Assembly (NCBI GenBank): GCA_032229885.1
Contig: JAVYAJ010000243.1
Coordinates: forward strand, 1 to 15,669
Length of the DNA stretch: 15,669 nt
Origin: Anammoximicrobium sp032229885
GTDB taxonomy: Bacteria > Planctomycetota > Planctomycetia > Pirellulales > Pirellulaceae
Direction of reading: 5' to 3'
In this document: positions 14,239 through 15,669 of the stretch, one piece after another
Layout of the letters: the number at the start of each line of letters is the position of its first letter
Numbering within the stretch: the stretch's first letter is position 1
The notes under the pieces: generated by a model
What the model was told of the DNA's origin: nothing
The model's input: only the letters and a program-made list of their open reading frames with translations
Databases searched by the model: none
Made by a program: the position numbers and the translations under genes

Positions 14239-15122
14239 TCAACGCGGCGGCGCAAGGTCCCCTGGACCCGTCAGTCGTGTACCTCGTTCCAAGGCCCAGA
14301 CCTCGGCGGGCGATAAATGCTCGTCCTGCAAGGCCGACGCGACCAGCGCTGCGTCACAGCTCCAGCCCGCCAGACGCTCGAGGTCCCGCGCGTCCCGCAC
14401 GCCGCCCCCGACCACCAATTCGATCTCGGGATGGGCGCACCGCACCGCTCGACACGACGCTCCACCCGCCGGGCCGCCTCTCGTCCCGACGGCCGCCAAA
14501 TCCGAGACCAGCACTCGGCGAAAGCCCGCGCGGACGGCCAAGCCCACCAGCGCCAGCACCGCCGGGTCCACCAATGCCACTGCTGCCGCGTCTACCGAAT
14601 AGCCTCGTCCATCCTTCGCCTTGACGGCCCGGAGATCAGGCCTCGATCGTTCCAGCGATGCGCGCGCTGCCGGGCCGGCCAGCACGGGGCGTCCTTGCCG
14701 TAGGTCGAGGCTGAACACGGGGCGAAACGCCGGCACGGCCTGGTGGATCACGGGCAACTCGTCCAAATCGACGACAGAGTCCAGCCCGACAACCAAACCC
14801 GCGTTCGGGAAGCAAGCCGTTGCTCGGGCGGCGAGATCGCGGGCTCGAGCCACATCCCCGATCCCTGCATCCACCAGCGGCCGCAATCCGCAGCACGCCA
14901 CTTGCTGGTAAGTGCGACAATCGGGCCATCCGCCGGTGATCGCATCCAGATCGGCAATGTATGTTTCCCGCGGCCCAAATCGTCGACGAGCGCCCGAGCG
15001 ACGTCGCCAGGCGCGGGGCTCGCCGCCAAGGGACTGACCAACGGGCGGTAACGGTCCCGCTGGCCACCAACGGCCCGGACCACCAGCCCGGCCAACAGAT
15101 CGATTACGGGGATGACTCGCAT
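14239..15122 (-). pseudogene. HisA/HisF-like TIM-barrel protein (H4MPT/C1-associated type), frameshifted
   Basis: Minus-strand ATG at 15122 starts MRVIPVIDLLAGLVVRAVGG, the HisA-type first strand with the Asp of VIDL. It continues through ASPAPGDVARALVDDLG. Near 14978-14990 the homology moves to another frame, RFGPRETYIADLDAITGG, and stays there to the stop at 14239-14241. This second part has LRPLVDAGIGD, AGLVVGLDS, VFSLDLRQGRP, RRVLVSDLAAVGT, the phosphate-loop-like VVGGGVRDARDLERL, and ALVASALQDEHL. One missing base explains the break. HisA itself isomerises ProFAR in histidine synthesis. This divergent form resembles the HisA-like proteins encoded with tetrahydromethanopterin-dependent C1 genes in planctomycetes, whose exact reaction I would not assert. 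No histidine genes are adjacent. It probably belongs to the chromosome beyond the island's right boundary. Sequencing error is an alternative for the frameshift. Confidence 0.75.
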
Positions 15123-15519
15123 GACTCAATCGAGTTCAGGATCGTGATGATGCCAAGGGTCCGTATTCTCGCCGGCCTCAAAAATGCTCCGAACCGCGAG
15201 AATCCGCCGGTGAAGAATGGGCCGGCCTCTGGACACAATTCCATAACGGCGTTACGTTATAGTGCGGTTGAGGCAGCCGCCGTAGTATACGTTTCGTGAA
15301 TCTGCTTCGAATCCCGCGGCGAGGCGCCTCGCATCACTGCGAACGTAGAGCAGCTTTTACCCCGGTTTCCGTGCGGTCGTGGTTCGAAGGACTTGGTCCA
15401 TCGCGCAGCGACCCACCCGCCTGGATTTCCTTCCGCCGACCCAACGCCGGCGCAAGCGAGACGAAAGCCTGCTCGGCGATCCTCAGGTTACTACTGTCCT
15501 TAGAGTCTTAGTTCGTATC
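15123..15519. other. Upstream region of the HisA-like gene; no supported gene
   Basis: The short frames present have no recognisable protein character. An ATAACG/CGTTAT inverted repeat with a 6-nt spacer lies at 15243-15260 and may be part of a control region for the minus-strand gene, but I find no convincing -35/-10 pair for it. Nothing else stands out before the palindromes that start at 15520. Confidence 0.4.
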
Positions 15520-15540
15520 ATGCGCGCACGGTGCGCGCAT
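15520..15540. repeat. 21-bp perfect palindrome with single-base centre
   Basis: ATGCGCGCAC, a central G, then GTGCGCGCAT: ten-base arms that match exactly. It could be a protein-binding operator or the stem of a hairpin. There is no T run, so a terminator is unlikely. Confidence 0.6.
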
Positions 15541-15542
15541 CC

Positions 15543-15566
15543 TGTACAGTGGTGTGTACAGTACAC
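15543..15566. repeat. TGTACAGT direct repeat and 13-bp palindrome
   Basis: TGTACAGT occurs at 15543-15550 and 15555-15562, exactly 12 bp apart. The second copy lies within GTGTAC-A-GTACAC (15554-15566), a perfect palindrome. Such paired sites about one helical turn apart are typical of repressor binding. No adjacent gene is visible inside the window on either strand. Confidence 0.45.
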
Positions 15567-15644
15567 TTGTGAGTTAGTGGCGCCAGACTGGGTTAGGTGG
15601 CTTTGGAGTGGGATGACTGTTGCGCGCCACAGACGACGGGGGGC

Positions 15645-15667
15645 GTGTTGGCCGAAGGCCATCACAC
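15645..15667. terminator. Imperfect hairpin near right edge
   Basis: TGGCC (15649-15653), a GAA loop, then GGCCA (15657-15661) form the core stem. GTG (15645-15647) can extend it with CAC (15663-15665) across one mismatch. The window ends two bases later, so a T run cannot be judged. Confidence 0.3.
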
Positions 15668-15669
15668 CG

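Noticed and set aside
15296..15511. A 71-residue plus-strand open frame near the right edge
   Set aside because: GTG start without a ribosome-binding site, Arg/Ser-rich composition typical of a random GC-rich frame, no recognisable family.
1..15669. CRISPR array, tRNA or rRNA genes
   Set aside because: No regularly spaced repeats, cloverleaf-like segments or conserved rRNA stretches were seen on either strand.

Overview
The window looks like an accessory (defence) island in a GC-rich bacterium, most likely a planctomycete. The organism call is an inference. It rests on the transposase types, the style of the long DUF1156/DUF499 proteins, and a HisA-like gene of the kind seen in planctomycete tetrahydromethanopterin C1 gene sets. 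No rRNA, tRNA or CRISPR array is visible.

Layout. Bases 1-525 hold the 5' part of a minus-strand DDE transposase that runs off the left edge. Bases 526-829 are non-coding, with a long-range inverted repeat and a strong hairpin. A promoter candidate (830-858) and a perfect 18-bp palindrome (914-931) precede a tightly packed plus-strand operon: a DrmD-like SNF2 helicase with a C-terminal DUF3883 nuclease-like domain (940-4365); a two-pass membrane protein of unknown family (4391-5182); a DUF1156 adenine-type DNA methylase (5219-8236); a toxin-antitoxin insert of a broken DUF433, an intact DUF433 and a DUF5615 PIN-like toxin (8250-9071); a remnant of a restriction-endonuclease-like protein (9103-9375); a DUF499 ATPase whose frame is cut by one in-frame TAA at 11768 but otherwise stays open to 12190; an XRE-type regulator (12231-12593); and an ImmA/IrrE-type protease beheaded after about 70 residues. 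The cut is caused by an ISL3 remnant, itself interrupted by an internally deleted IS4-like element with perfect 16-bp ends. Beyond this a minus-strand HisA-like gene (14239-15122) carries a frameshift. The last 547 bases hold palindromes but no gene I can support.

How the parts may work together. A DUF1156 methylase, a DUF499 AAA-like ATPase and an SNF2 helicase carrying DUF3883 are recurrent members of methylation-based anti-phage islands related to DISARM. The likely logic is that the methylase marks self DNA while the helicase/nuclease and ATPase act on unmarked invading DNA. The XRE-ImmA pair could have controlled expression, and the DUF433/DUF5615 pair could act as an addiction or guard module. 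The canonical DISARM core (DrmA, DrmB, DrmC) is absent from the window, so this is not a standard DISARM locus. The membrane protein between helicase and methylase is the least explained component.

State of the locus. There are six lesions: a DUF433 frameshift, a decapitated nuclease with its catalytic Glu replaced, a DUF499 nonsense codon, an IS-truncated ImmA, a frameshifted and deleted transposase, and a frameshifted HisA-like gene. Either the island is decaying or some of the indels are sequencing errors. The three long genes with intact frames (helicase, membrane protein, methylase) argue against pervasive error.
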